From: Labilithrix sp.
GTDB lineage: Bacteria > Myxococcota > Polyangia > Polyangiales > Polyangiaceae
Reading direction: 5' to 3'
Assembly: GCA_028287035.1 (NCBI GenBank)
Contig: JAQBQL010000111.1
Location: 18,688-82,687 of the forward strand
DNA: 64,000 bases
Below are positions 48,444 through 56,809 of this stretch, piece by piece (position 1 is the first letter of the stretch; each line of letters starts with the position of its first letter). A program made the translations under genes and the position numbers. Under the pieces are notes generated by a model. The model made no database searches and was not told where the DNA came from. It was given only the letters and a program-made list of their open reading frames with translations.

Positions 48444-49037
48444 ATGAACCGCGGTCGTGAGCCGATGGACGATGGACCCGCGCTGGAGGAGCTCTTCGCG
48501 AGCCTCCCGGTCACCGCGGACTGGACGATGGGCTTCCTCACCGCGGTGTGCACCGGGCCCGACCCGATCGCGCCCGCCGAGTGGCTTCCGCCGATCGTGG
48601 GCGAGGTCGCCATCGACGAGGACCCGCGGTCCCGCGCGCGGTTCGATCTGCTCGCGCGCCTCTACGGCGCCGTCGCCGAGACGCTCGCCGGCAAGCCCGA
48701 GATCATCCCGCCCGAGCCGGACAAGCCCGCCGAGGAGGCGTTCGAGTTCTGTCGCGGCTACCTCCACGGCGCGCGGATGCACGCGACGTGGGCCAAGGAC
48801 GAGGCGGCCGCCGCGAAGCTCTTTCCGTTCGCGGTCCTCGCGAAGGAGCTGACCGACGCGGACGCCGACGAGGCCACGCACCGCCAGGCTCTCGGCAGCC
48901 ACGTCGCCGACCTGCGCGGCTACTGGCAGTCGAAGCGCCAGGTGGTGCACGTGACCCCGAAGGTCGGGCGGAACGATCCCTGCCCCTGCGGGAGCGGCAA
49001 GAAGCACAAGAAGTGCTGCCTCGCGCGGTCCGCCTGA
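48444..49037 (+). CDS. YecA/UPF0149-family protein with SEC-C zinc motif
   Basis: A 197-residue protein with an all-helical YecA/UPF0149 domain ([40 protein letters not shown]) and a C-terminal SEC-C motif [18 protein letters not shown], the same zinc knuckle found at the end of SecA. Function of the family is not settled; SecB or ribosome association has been proposed for SEC-C proteins. ATG 48444 is used; ATG 48432 is four codons upstream and in frame. Confidence 0.88.
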   Translation: MNRGREPMDDGPALEELFASLPVTADWTMGFLTAVCTGPDPIAPAEWLPPIVGEVAIDEDPRSRARFDLLARLYGAVAETLAGKPEIIPPEPDKPAEEAFEFCRGYLHGARMHATWAKDEAAAAKLFPFAVLAKELTDADADEATHRQALGSHVADLRGYWQSKRQVVHVTPKVGRNDPCPCGSGKKHKKCCLARSA

Positions 49038-49095
49038 CTTCCTTCATCGATCGTTAGACACGGCCGCCCGGACGCGGAAGAATCGGGGGATCATC

Positions 49096-50604
49096 ATGTC
49101 CGAAACGCTCCCCACCATTGGCCACTGGATCGACGGCAAGAACGTGCTCGGCGGGGGCCGATCGCAGGAGGTCTTCAACCCGGCGACCGGCGTCGCCGAG
49201 AAGCGCGTGCTGCTCGCCGACAAGGAGACCGTCCAGGCCGCCATCGCGTCGGCGCAGGCAGCCTTCCCGGCCTGGCGCGCGACCGCGACGCTGAAGCGCG
49301 CGCGGGTGATGAGCAAGCTGAAGAACCTGCTCGAGATGCACGCGGAGCGGATCACCGCGCTGCTCACCGCCGAGCACGGCAAGGTGGCAGGCGACGCGAT
49401 GGGCGAGCTCGAACGCGGCATCGAGAACGTCGAGTACGCCTCGTACGCGACCGAGCTCCTCAAGGGCGAGCACAGCCGCAACGTCGGCCCGGGGATCGAC
49501 TCCTGGAGCGAGATGCAGGCGCTCGGCGTCACCGCCGGGATCACGCCCTTCAACTTCCCGGCGATGGTGCCGCTCTGGATGTGGCCGATGGCGGTCGTGT
49601 GCGGCAACACGTTCGTGCTGAAGCCGTCGGAGCGCGATCCGTCGAGCGCGCTCCTCATCGCGCAGCTCGCGCTCGAGGCGGGCCTGCCCCCCGGCGTGCT
49701 CAACGTCGTGAACGGTGACAAGGAGGCGGTCGACACCCTCCTCGAGGATCCGCGCGTGCAGGCCCTGAGCTTCGTGGGCTCCACGCCGATTGCAGAATAC
49801 ATCTATGGCAAGGGCTGCGCGGCCGGGAAGCGGGTCCAGGCGCTCGGCGGCGCCAAGAACCACGCGGTCGTCATGCCCGACGCGGACATCGACAACGCCG
49901 TCAACGCGCTCATGGGCGCGGCGTACGGCTCGTGCGGCGAGCGCTGCATGGCGATCCCGATCGTGGTGGCGGTGGGCGACGCGACGGCCGACGCCATCGT
50001 CGCCGGTCTCAAGGGCCGCATCGCCGCGATGAAGGTCGGCCCCGGCACCGACGCGAAGAACGACATGGGCCCGCTCGTCACCAAGGCGCACTTCGAGAAG
50101 GTGTGCGGCTACGTCGCGAAGGGCGTCGAGGAAGGCGCGACCCTCGTGGTCGACGGCCGCGGCGTGAAGGTCCCCGGACACGAGAAGGGCTACTTCCTCG
50201 GCGCGTGCCTCTTCGACAACGTGAAGCCCGGCATGGTCACCTACAACGAGGAGATCTTCGGTCCGGTGCTCGGCATCGTCCGCGTGAAGACGCTCGACGA
50301 GGCGATGGCGCTCATCGATGCCCACGAGTACGGCAACGGCACGTGCATCTTCACGCGTGACGGCGAGGCCGCGCGGTACTTCTCGGACCGCATCCAGGTC
50401 GGCATGGTCGGCATCAACGTGCCCCTGCCGGTTCCGGTCGCGTACCACTCGTTCGGCGGCTGGAAGCGCTCGCTCTTCGGCGATCTCCACGCGTACGGGC
50501 CGGACGCGGTGCGGTTCTACACGAAGCGGAAGACCATCACCCAGCGCTGGCCGTCGGCAGGCGTCCGCGAAGGCGCGGTGTTCTCGTTCCCGTCGAACAA
50601 GTGA
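49096..50604 (+). CDS. mmsA: Methylmalonate-semialdehyde dehydrogenase (acylating)
   Basis: CoA-acylating aldehyde dehydrogenase of valine, thymine and inositol catabolism, giving propanoyl-CoA or acetyl-CoA. The 502-residue product has the MmsA-specific opening IGHWIDGKNVLGG, GITPFNFPAMVPLWMWPMAV, cofactor-site KPSERDPSSA, GAKNHAVVMPDAD in place of the usual ELGGK, and the catalytic Cys in GSCGERCMA. ATG 49096 follows a GGGGGA site. Its TGA overlaps the start of the histidine kinase gene as GTGA, an unusual partner for a catabolic enzyme. Confidence 0.95.
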   Translation: MSETLPTIGHWIDGKNVLGGGRSQEVFNPATGVAEKRVLLADKETVQAAIASAQAAFPAWRATATLKRARVMSKLKNLLEMHAERITALLTAEHGKVAGDAMGELERGIENVEYASYATELLKGEHSRNVGPGIDSWSEMQALGVTAGITPFNFPAMVPLWMWPMAVVCGNTFVLKPSERDPSSALLIAQLALEAGLPPGVLNVVNGDKEAVDTLLEDPRVQALSFVGSTPIAEYIYGKGCAAGKRVQALGGAKNHAVVMPDADIDNAVNALMGAAYGSCGERCMAIPIVVAVGDATADAIVAGLKGRIAAMKVGPGTDAKNDMGPLVTKAHFEKVCGYVAKGVEEGATLVVDGRGVKVPGHEKGYFLGACLFDNVKPGMVTYNEEIFGPVLGIVRVKTLDEAMALIDAHEYGNGTCIFTRDGEAARYFSDRIQVGMVGINVPLPVPVAYHSFGGWKRSLFGDLHAYGPDAVRFYTKRKTITQRWPSAGVREGAVFSFPSNK

Positions 50605-51743
50605 CGCTGGACAGTGCACCGCCACCGGTGCATCAGGCCGGGATGACCCGCAGCCTTGCGACCATGATCGAGAACGAGGCGCTCGAGATCGAGCGCCGGT
50701 TCGTCGAGCAGGACCGCCGCGACGCCGCCGCGACCTCGCTCGACCACGAGACCATCGCCGACTCGCTCCGTCTGTTCCTCGCGGAGCTCGTCGCCGCCCT
50801 GCGCGACCCGGGCGCGCCGGTCCGCCGCTCCGAGAGCGCGACCGGCCACGGCGCCCAGCGGTTCGCGATCGGGTTCGACGTGAGCCGCGTCGTGCGCGAG
50901 TACTCGCTCACGCGGGAGATCATCTACGACCTCGCCGAGGAACAGGGGCTCGCGCCGACGCTCGTGGAGCACCGCACGATGGCGAGATTCCTCGTCAACG
51001 CGATCGCCGACTCGGCCACCGAGTACGGGAACGCGCGCGACCAGGACCTCCAGCGCCTCGGCCAGCAGCATCTCGCCTTCCTGGCCCACGAGCTCCGGAA
51101 CCCGCTCGGCACCGCGCGCCTCGCGCTCAGCCTCGCGCTCGACCGGAGCGATCTGCCGAGGACCCCCATCGTCGAGAGCATCTCGCGGGCGCTCGGCCGG
51201 ATGTCGAGCGTCCTCGACGACTCGCTGGTGAGCATCCGCCTCAAGGAGACGGCCCTGCTCGATTACGAGTCGTTCGAGGTCGCGGTGCTCATCGAGCAGC
51301 TCTTCGCCGAGATCGGCGCCGAGGCCGAGTCGAAGGACGAGAAGCTCGTCCTCGAAGGTACGGCCTCGCTCTACGCCGATCGCCGCGCGGTCGGGTCGGC
51401 CGTTTCCAACCTGCTGCGCAACGCGGTGAAGTTCTCGCATCGCGGCGGCACCCTCCACGTGCGCGTCAAGGCGAGCGCGCCCAACGTGGTCATCGAGGTC
51501 GAGGACCGTTGTGGTGGCTTGCCCGAGGGCGCCGTGCAGAAGCTGTTCGATCCCTTCGTGCAGCTCGGAGCCGATCGCTCCGGCTTCGGCCTGGGCCTCG
51601 CCATCGCCCACCAGGTGGCGCGTGCGCACGGCGGGGCGCTGCGCGTCCACGATCTGCCCGGCCGAGGATGCGTGTTCGCCCTCGACCTGCCGGCGCGAGC
51701 CGTCGAGCGGCCGGCCGGCGCGCGGGCCGACCTCACCGCGTAA
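50601..51743 (+). CDS. Soluble sensor histidine kinase
   Basis: A 380-residue cytoplasmic histidine kinase. N-terminal about 25-145: helical domain resembling the RsbRD/RsbR_N type (RFAIGFDVSRVVREYSLTRE). HisKA about 152-215 with H163 in FLAHELRNPLG. HATPase about 255-370 with N-box NLLRNAVKFSHRGG, G1 VEDRCGGLPEG, F DPFVQLG and G2 GFGLGLAIA. No transmembrane helix. GTG 50601 overlaps the mmsA stop. The receiver gene 40 bp downstream is its likely partner. Confidence 0.92.
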   Translation: MTLDSAPPPVHQAGMTRSLATMIENEALEIERRFVEQDRRDAAATSLDHETIADSLRLFLAELVAALRDPGAPVRRSESATGHGAQRFAIGFDVSRVVREYSLTREIIYDLAEEQGLAPTLVEHRTMARFLVNAIADSATEYGNARDQDLQRLGQQHLAFLAHELRNPLGTARLALSLALDRSDLPRTPIVESISRALGRMSSVLDDSLVSIRLKETALLDYESFEVAVLIEQLFAEIGAEAESKDEKLVLEGTASLYADRRAVGSAVSNLLRNAVKFSHRGGTLHVRVKASAPNVVIEVEDRCGGLPEGAVQKLFDPFVQLGADRSGFGLGLAIAHQVARAHGGALRVHDLPGRGCVFALDLPARAVERPAGARADLTA

Positions 51744-51783
51744 TGCGGGCGCCGCCCGCGCGGACAGCGTACGCTGACGGTCG

Positions 51784-52203
51784 ATGCCCCAACGTGGAGT
51801 CACCTCGGTCGACCCTCCCGTTGCGCTCGTGGCAGAGGACGACGACGACTTCCGGGCCGCGGCCGTCGCCATGCTGACGCAGCTCGGGTGCCGCGTGGAG
51901 GTCGCGAAGAACGGTGCGGAGGCGATCCGGTCCGCCACCGCGGTGCCGCCGGACGTCGTCCTCCTGGACATCACGATGCCGATGCTCGACGGCTTCGAGG
52001 TGCTGCGCATCCTGAGGGCACGGCTCGCCACCAAGCGCCCGTACATCATCGTCGCGAGCGCCCACGATGACGCGCGCAGCCGCGAGCTGGCCTTCGAGGC
52101 AGGGTGCGACGAGTACCTCGTGAAGTCGGGCGCGGCGGCGCTCGAGCGGGCGGTGGCGACGTTCTTCCTGAAGCGCGGCGACGAGCTGCGCCCGCCGACC
52201 TAG
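51784..52203 (+). CDS. Single-domain response regulator
   Basis: A 139-residue receiver without output domain. Acidic pocket EDDDD at 18-22, acceptor D62 in LLDITMPMLDG, Ser in IVASAHDD, Lys in YLVKSGA, where the usual KP is KS. It follows the soluble histidine kinase by 40 bp and is its likely phospho-acceptor. Its last 4 bases overlap the stop of the convergent methyltransferase gene. Confidence 0.9.
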   Translation: MPQRGVTSVDPPVALVAEDDDDFRAAAVAMLTQLGCRVEVAKNGAEAIRSATAVPPDVVLLDITMPMLDGFEVLRILRARLATKRPYIIVASAHDDARSRELAFEAGCDEYLVKSGAAALERAVATFFLKRGDELRPPT

Positions 52204-52898
52204 CCCGCCGTCGGTCGGGTGAGCTCGAAGACGCCGACCGGTCGCTCGGGCGGCGCCACCCCGACGGTCCACTTGCTCATCGTCACCTTCCAGCCCTCCG
52301 CCGCCATCGTCTCGAGGAGCGGGAAGCTCGAACGACGGAACGGATCGGAGAGCAGGATGGTGCCGCCAGGGGCGAGGTTCGTGTCGAAGATGTGCCGCAG
52401 CTCCGGGTGGGTCTCGTCGCCGTAGAGCACGTCGGAGCCGAGGATGAGGTCGTACCGCTGCGCGTCGTCCCAGGCGCGCCAGTCGGCCAGGCGATGGTCG
52501 ATGCCGGACGCGCCGTTCCGCGCGGCGTTCTGCTTGCACACGTGCAGGGCGACCTCCTGCCGGTCGGTCTGCACGACGCGGGCGCCGAGCGTCGCCGCGA
52601 CGATGCCCGGCAGACCGGTGCCTGCTCCGAGCTCGAGGACCGTCTGCCCGGTGAGCGATCGCAGGGCCAGCTCGTGCGCGAGGGCGATCGCGGCCGGCCA
52701 GAGCACGATGCCGTACGGCACGCGCGGCTGATCGCCCCCGAGGAAGCGCTCCTCGTCCTCACGGCTGAGCACGGCGCCGGTGTGCAGGATCCGCCATGCA
52801 TGAGGCCCGAGGCGCAGGTGGTACTCCTCGAGCGGCAGCTCGCCCACCGTCGTGCTGAGCACGTCGGTGAGCGCGGTGATGTCGGCGGTTCCGGTCAT
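52200..52898 (-). CDS. Methyltransf_16-type protein methyltransferase
   Basis: A 232-residue SAM-dependent enzyme of the METTL21/EFM-like (Methyltransf_16) group, which mostly methylates lysines on proteins. Seen: GIVLWPAAIALAHELAL, SAM loop VLELGAGTGLPGIVAATLGA, VVQTDRQEVALHVCKQN, LADWRAWDDAQRYDLILGSD followed by VLYG, which is the D-V-L-Y variant of the family catalytic motif. ATG 52898 is preferred; a longer reading to 52991 would run across the ribosome-binding site of the divergent PhyH gene. Confidence 0.85.
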   Translation of the reverse strand: MTGTADITALTDVLSTTVGELPLEEYHLRLGPHAWRILHTGAVLSREDEERFLGGDQPRVPYGIVLWPAAIALAHELALRSLTGQTVLELGAGTGLPGIVAATLGARVVQTDRQEVALHVCKQNAARNGASGIDHRLADWRAWDDAQRYDLILGSDVLYGDETHPELRHIFDTNLAPGGTILLSDPFRRSSFPLLETMAAEGWKVTMSKWTVGVAPPERPVGVFELTRPTAG

Positions 52899-52980
52899 GA
52901 TCGCGGCCGCATCTTCCCACAAAGTTCGGGTCTCCGGCGCCGCCTCGATATCCTTGGATGCACGCTCACCGAGCGGCTGC

Positions 52981-52985
52981 GGAGG
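52981..52985 (+). promoter_or_regulatory. GGAGG Shine-Dalgarno before the PhyH gene
   Basis: GGAGG lies 4 bases before ATG 52990. It fixes this start and argues that the divergent methyltransferase begins at 52898, leaving about 90 bp for divergent promoters. Confidence 0.5.
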
Positions 52986-52989
52986 CGTC

Positions 52990-53844
52990 ATGAAGTTTTC
53001 GAGCGACGAGGCGCGGGCGTTCCACGAGCACGGCTTCGTCGTGCGGCGCGGCGTCTTCGCGGAGGAGGAGGTGGCGGAGGCGCGGGCGGCGCTCGAGCGC
53101 CTCTACGACACCGCGCAGACGCTCCGCGCGACGGGCGAGCACGACGGCGCATTCTTCGCGCTCGGGTCGGCGCCCGGCGGCGGCGTCGTGGTCCAGCGCG
53201 TCGTGTGGGCGGGGGGCGCCGAGCCGGTGCTCCTCCGCCTCAGCGAGGATCCGCGCCTCGTCGATCACGCGCTCGACCTCCTCGGCACGAGCGAGTGCGA
53301 GCAGCTCCTCTGCCAGGCCCACTACAAGATGCCGAACGACGGCGTCGCCTTCGACTGGCACCAGGACATCCAGCATCGCGACAAGGGCGGCGACACGTGG
53401 CGCGACGTGAACGGCCGCGGCTCGTTCGTGCAGACCATCCTGCTCGTCGACGACATGACCGAGGAGAACGGCCCGCTCGAGTTCCTTCCGCCGGACGCGG
53501 TCACGCTCGACGCCGCGCGCCGGCTGGTCAAGGTGGACGGGCAGCCGCTCGTCGACGCCTCGCGCGCGGCGTCGGTCACCGGGCGCGCGGGGGACGTGCT
53601 GTTCTTCGGACCCTACGCCGTGCACGGCAGCACGCCGAACCAGTCCGAGAAGCCGCGCCGCGTGCTCATCAACGGCTATGCGGCGCCCGGCGCGAACAAG
53701 CGCGTGTACCCGGGCCGCGGCGCGTGCCGCACGCTACCCGCCCGCGCTTCAGGGCGCCACGAGACCGGTCGAGGTACGTACCGTCACGACGCGAGCGATG
53801 ACGCCGTCGAGGTCCTCGTCGAGCTCCGAACGGCGGCGCGATGA
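52990..53844 (+). CDS. Phytanoyl-CoA dioxygenase (PhyH) family protein
   Basis: A 284-residue Fe(II)/2-oxoglutarate dioxygenase. Facial triad DWHQDIQ (His, Asp) near residue 120 and the distal His in VHGSTPNQSEKPRR with its 2-oxoglutarate Arg; FHEHGFVVRRGVF at the N-terminus is typical. Substrate unknown; PhyH proteins act in lipid and secondary metabolism. The last 45 residues beyond NGYAAPGANK (for example RASGRHETGRGTYRHDASDD) look unlike the family and lie over the 3' end of the convergent kinase gene, a 96-bp antisense overlap. Confidence 0.87.
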   Translation: MKFSSDEARAFHEHGFVVRRGVFAEEEVAEARAALERLYDTAQTLRATGEHDGAFFALGSAPGGGVVVQRVVWAGGAEPVLLRLSEDPRLVDHALDLLGTSECEQLLCQAHYKMPNDGVAFDWHQDIQHRDKGGDTWRDVNGRGSFVQTILLVDDMTEENGPLEFLPPDAVTLDAARRLVKVDGQPLVDASRAASVTGRAGDVLFFGPYAVHGSTPNQSEKPRRVLINGYAAPGANKRVYPGRGACRTLPARASGRHETGRGTYRHDASDDAVEVLVELRTAAR

Positions 53845-55443
53845 CCGCGGCGCCTCGGGGAACGTCGCGCAGAACGTCGAGCCGCGGCCGACCTCGGAGG
53901 TGACCTCGAGCGACCCGCCGATCTGGCCCAGCAGGCGAACCGCGCTCGACAGGCCGACCCCGTAGCTGTCCTTCTGCCGGGGCGCGCCCGCCGGACGGGG
54001 CCGGAAGATCTCCGCGATGCGGGACTTCGCGATGCCGCGGCCGGTGTCGCGGAGCTCGATGACGAGACCGTCCAGGCCGTGCCGCTCCGCGGGGCGAGGC
54101 GCCCGGAGGGAGACCTCGATGCTGCCGCAGTCGGTGTACTTTGCAGCGTTCGTCAGCAGGTTGTCGACGATCCGATCGAACACGAGCCGGTCGACGGTGA
54201 TCGATTGAGGAGCGTCGTCGCTCTGCACGACCGAGACGTCGATCCCCCGCCCGTGGACGAGCGCGCGGAGGCGCCGGCGCAGCGTATCCACCATCGGTGG
54301 GACGAGGACCTCCGCGGGCGCGAGCTTGGTGGATGCCGTGTCGACGCTGGCCATCTCCATGAGCCGCCCGAGCATGCCCTCGATCTGGACGGTCGCTGCG
54401 TCCATGTCGTCGAGGATGTCGGCATTCTCGCCCTCGAAGATCCGCTCGCGGAGGAGCCGCCCGTTCGCCTTGACCACGAAGAGGGGATTGCGGAGATCGT
54501 GAGAGAAGCCGCGCAGGGACGAGACGCGCGACTGCTGGAGGACGTCGAGACCGCTCACCACGCGGTCGAGCGTGGCGTCGCGCTCCGCGGCGTCCTGCTC
54601 CATGCGTGAGCTCCACTCGTGCTGGCGCTGCTGGAGCGCGACGATCTCGGAGCGAGTCTCGGCCTCGGCGGCGCCCAGCGTGCGCAGCTCGGCGCCCGCG
54701 GTGATGGCCTGCTCGATGTTCACGGTGGCGATGCGTCGTAGCTCGCGCAGGTACCCGAGCAGCACGCCGACGACCGGCAGCGCGACGAGCGCGAGGACGC
54801 TCGGCTCGACGAGCCGCGCCAGGAAGGCGCAGACAAGCCCGAACGCGAGCCCCACCAGCACCGACCGGAGCACGCGCTCGTCGACCCAGCGCATGTGGTA
54901 CTCGCAGCAGTCGTCGCCGCGCGCGATGCACTTCGTTTCGCGCAGCTCGGCAGGCGCGAGGCCGCGCAGGCGCGGAGTCTGGCTCCAGGCCATCTTGCGC
55001 GAGAGGCATAGGCGCGCGGACTCGGGGCAGGTGCTCGTGTAGCGCATGCCGAAGGTGGTCCGCGTGGAGTAGAGCGTCTCGAACTTGCTGATGCGCGTGA
55101 TGACCTTGTTCGACATGTTCACGGCGAGCTGACACATCCGCTCGTGTGACAGCGCCCACACCATGTGCTGGAAGGCGCCGTAGCTCTCCTCGAAGCGGTG
55201 GACGAGCGCTCGCCGGAACGTCTGCTCGTCGCCGGCGAGGCGCTCCGCGCCCTCGAGGAACAGCTCCATCTGCGCGTGCGAGACCCAGCGGGTCGTGGCA
55301 TCGAAATCCCCCGCCGTCATGCCCGCCGACGCGGCGAGCTGCGCGAGCGCGGCCTTGCCCTTGGTGTCCTCGACCCAGCGGGCCAGCGACCACACGATCC
55401 GCAAGCTGAGATCCGCGCCCCCGTTGTCCGGATTCATCTCCAT
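53749..55443 (-). CDS. Membrane sensor histidine kinase with V4R-like sensor domain
   Basis: A 564-residue histidine kinase. About 20-190: input domain ending ETKCIARGDDCCEYHMRW, which resembles the V4R/4-vinyl-reductase cysteine motif and may bind a metal or small ligand. Two adjacent transmembrane helices at about 197-235 (VLVGLAFGLVCAFLARL, VLALVALPVVGVLLGYL), a coiled coil, HisKA with GFSHDLRNPLFVV, and HATPase with DNLLTNAAKYTDCG, DTGRGIAKSRI and YGVGLSSAVRLLGQIGG. All catalytic boxes are present. ATG 55443 or 55437. The gene lies alone, overlapping the PhyH gene end. Confidence 0.85.
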   Translation of the reverse strand: MEMNPDNGGADLSLRIVWSLARWVEDTKGKAALAQLAASAGMTAGDFDATTRWVSHAQMELFLEGAERLAGDEQTFRRALVHRFEESYGAFQHMVWALSHERMCQLAVNMSNKVITRISKFETLYSTRTTFGMRYTSTCPESARLCLSRKMAWSQTPRLRGLAPAELRETKCIARGDDCCEYHMRWVDERVLRSVLVGLAFGLVCAFLARLVEPSVLALVALPVVGVLLGYLRELRRIATVNIEQAITAGAELRTLGAAEAETRSEIVALQQRQHEWSSRMEQDAAERDATLDRVVSGLDVLQQSRVSSLRGFSHDLRNPLFVVKANGRLLRERIFEGENADILDDMDAATVQIEGMLGRLMEMASVDTASTKLAPAEVLVPPMVDTLRRRLRALVHGRGIDVSVVQSDDAPQSITVDRLVFDRIVDNLLTNAAKYTDCGSIEVSLRAPRPAERHGLDGLVIELRDTGRGIAKSRIAEIFRPRPAGAPRQKDSYGVGLSSAVRLLGQIGGSLEVTSEVGRGSTFCATFPEAPRSSRRRSELDEDLDGVIARVVTVRTSTGLVAP

Positions 55444-55505
55444 GCCCCCGGGAGGTGAACGGCACCTTGCTGGCCGTTCTGTACCCCCCAGGGCGAACGA
55501 AGGCG

Positions 55506-55832
55506 TCAGGCGGGCTTCTTGCGCGACCCCGGGCAGTTCTTTCCGAAGCCCTTCTGGTGGCTCCCCATGACGCCGTTCGCCAGCGGCTTCATCTTCCCGC
55601 ACTCCGGGCACTTTGCGAGCTCGCCGTCGGCGCCCGGCTCCGCGGCGGCCTTTCCGGCCTTCTTCGCGGCGGCAGGGGCGGCGCGCGCAGGCTCCGCGCG
55701 CGCAGGCTCCGCGGAAGGTGCGGCGGGAGCGGATGCGGCGGGGGCGGCGGGCTTCGGCGCCTTGGAGGCGCGGCGCTCCGCGGCGGCGAACGCCTCCTCG
55801 CGGACCCGGCGCATCTCGTCGATCTTTCCCAT
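55506..55832 (-). CDS. Small zinc-ribbon-like protein
   Basis: A 108-residue basic protein: a helical N-terminus (KIDEMRRVREEAFAAAERRA), an Ala/Pro/Glu linker, and a C-terminal zinc-ribbon-like patch KCPECGKMKPLANGVMGSHQ followed by KGFGKNCPG (CxxC, then His and Cys as possible zinc ligands). Probable nucleic-acid or protein binder. The linker contains a 15-bp tandem repeat. It diverges from the desaturase gene across 146 bp, in which I see no clear promoter. Confidence 0.7.
   Translation of the reverse strand: MGKIDEMRRVREEAFAAAERRASKAPKPAAPAASAPAAPSAEPARAEPARAAPAAAKKAGKAAAEPGADGELAKCPECGKMKPLANGVMGSHQKGFGKNCPGSRKKPA
55681..55710 (-). repeat. 15-bp perfect tandem repeat (two copies)
   Basis: GCGCGCGCAGGCTCC occurs twice head to tail and encodes EPARA-EPARA in the linker of the small zinc-ribbon-like protein, an in-frame length-variable unit. 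Confidence 0.7.
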
Positions 55833-55978
55833 CCCGGGATCCTACCTCCTCACGAAGGCGAGCAGGTCGGCGTCGCGCGGTCCGTGTGGACGCGTGAACC
55901 GGGCGTCACACACCGGCGTCAGCTCCGGAGTTTTCGCAGGTCCGTCGTGGCACGCGCCGTGCTCAGGGCGACCTGCTC

Positions 55979-56809
55979 ATGAATGCCGTTGCTTACCCTT
56001 CCTCGTCTTCGACTGCGAAGCACGAGACCGACTGGGCGGCCTGCGCTTCCTTCGTGGTCTTCCACGCCGTCGCGATCGGCGGCGCGGTCGCCGTGGGATG
56101 CACGGTCCGGGACCTCGCGCTCGCTGCCGCTCTCTACGTCGTCCGGATGTTCGCGGTCGCGGCGGTCTTCCATCGCTACTTCGCGCATCGCGCCTTCGCG
56201 ACGAGCCGCCCCTTCCAGCTCGTCCTCGCCGTGCTCGCGACGACCAGCACCCAGCAAGGCCCGCTCTGGTGGGCCTCGCATCACCGGATCCATCACCGTC
56301 ACTCCGACACCGCCGGCGACCTCCACTCGAGGAAGACGGGCGGCTTCTTCTGGGCGCATATCGGCTGGATCTGCAGCACCCGCTCGAGCGAGACTTCGTG
56401 GCGGCAGGTGCGCGACTTCGCGCGCTTCCCGGAGCTGCGCCTGCTCAATCGCTTTCACCTCGTTCCGTCCATCGCGCTCGCGGTCGTTCTCCTCGCCTGG
56501 GGCGGCGTGCATGCGCTCGTCTGGGGTTACTTCGTGTCGACGTGCGTGCTCTGGCACGGGACGTTCTCGCTGAACTCGGTCACCCACTGGATCGGCACGC
56601 GCCGGTTCGCGACGCGCGACGACAGCCGGAACAACGCGGTCATCGCCCTCGTGACGCTCGGCGAGGGCTGGCACAACAACCATCATCATCAGCCGAGGTC
56701 GGCGCGGCACGGCCTCGCGTGGTGGGAGCTCGACCCGACGTTCTGGGGATTGCGCGCGCTCGCCGCGGTGGGCCTGATCTGGAATCTCGTTCCGCCCCGC
56801 GATCCGTGA
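55979..56809 (+). CDS. Membrane fatty-acid desaturase (acyl-CoA delta-9 type)
   Basis: A 276-residue di-iron membrane desaturase. The three His boxes are HRYFAH (65-70), HHRIHHRH (101-108) and HNNHHH (232-237); four hydrophobic helices lie between them. TQQGPLWWASHHRIHH and HGTFSLNSVTHWIG match stearoyl-CoA-type desaturases, so a double bond near carbon 9 is expected; the acyl carrier could be CoA or a carrier protein. ATG 55979. Its TGA overlaps the GTG of the NRPS-like gene as GTGA, so the two are almost certainly one operon. No cytochrome b5 domain is fused. Confidence 0.92.
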   Translation: MNAVAYPSSSSTAKHETDWAACASFVVFHAVAIGGAVAVGCTVRDLALAAALYVVRMFAVAAVFHRYFAHRAFATSRPFQLVLAVLATTSTQQGPLWWASHHRIHHRHSDTAGDLHSRKTGGFFWAHIGWICSTRSSETSWRQVRDFARFPELRLLNRFHLVPSIALAVVLLAWGGVHALVWGYFVSTCVLWHGTFSLNSVTHWIGTRRFATRDDSRNNAVIALVTLGEGWHNNHHHQPRSARHGLAWWELDPTFWGLRALAAVGLIWNLVPPRDP

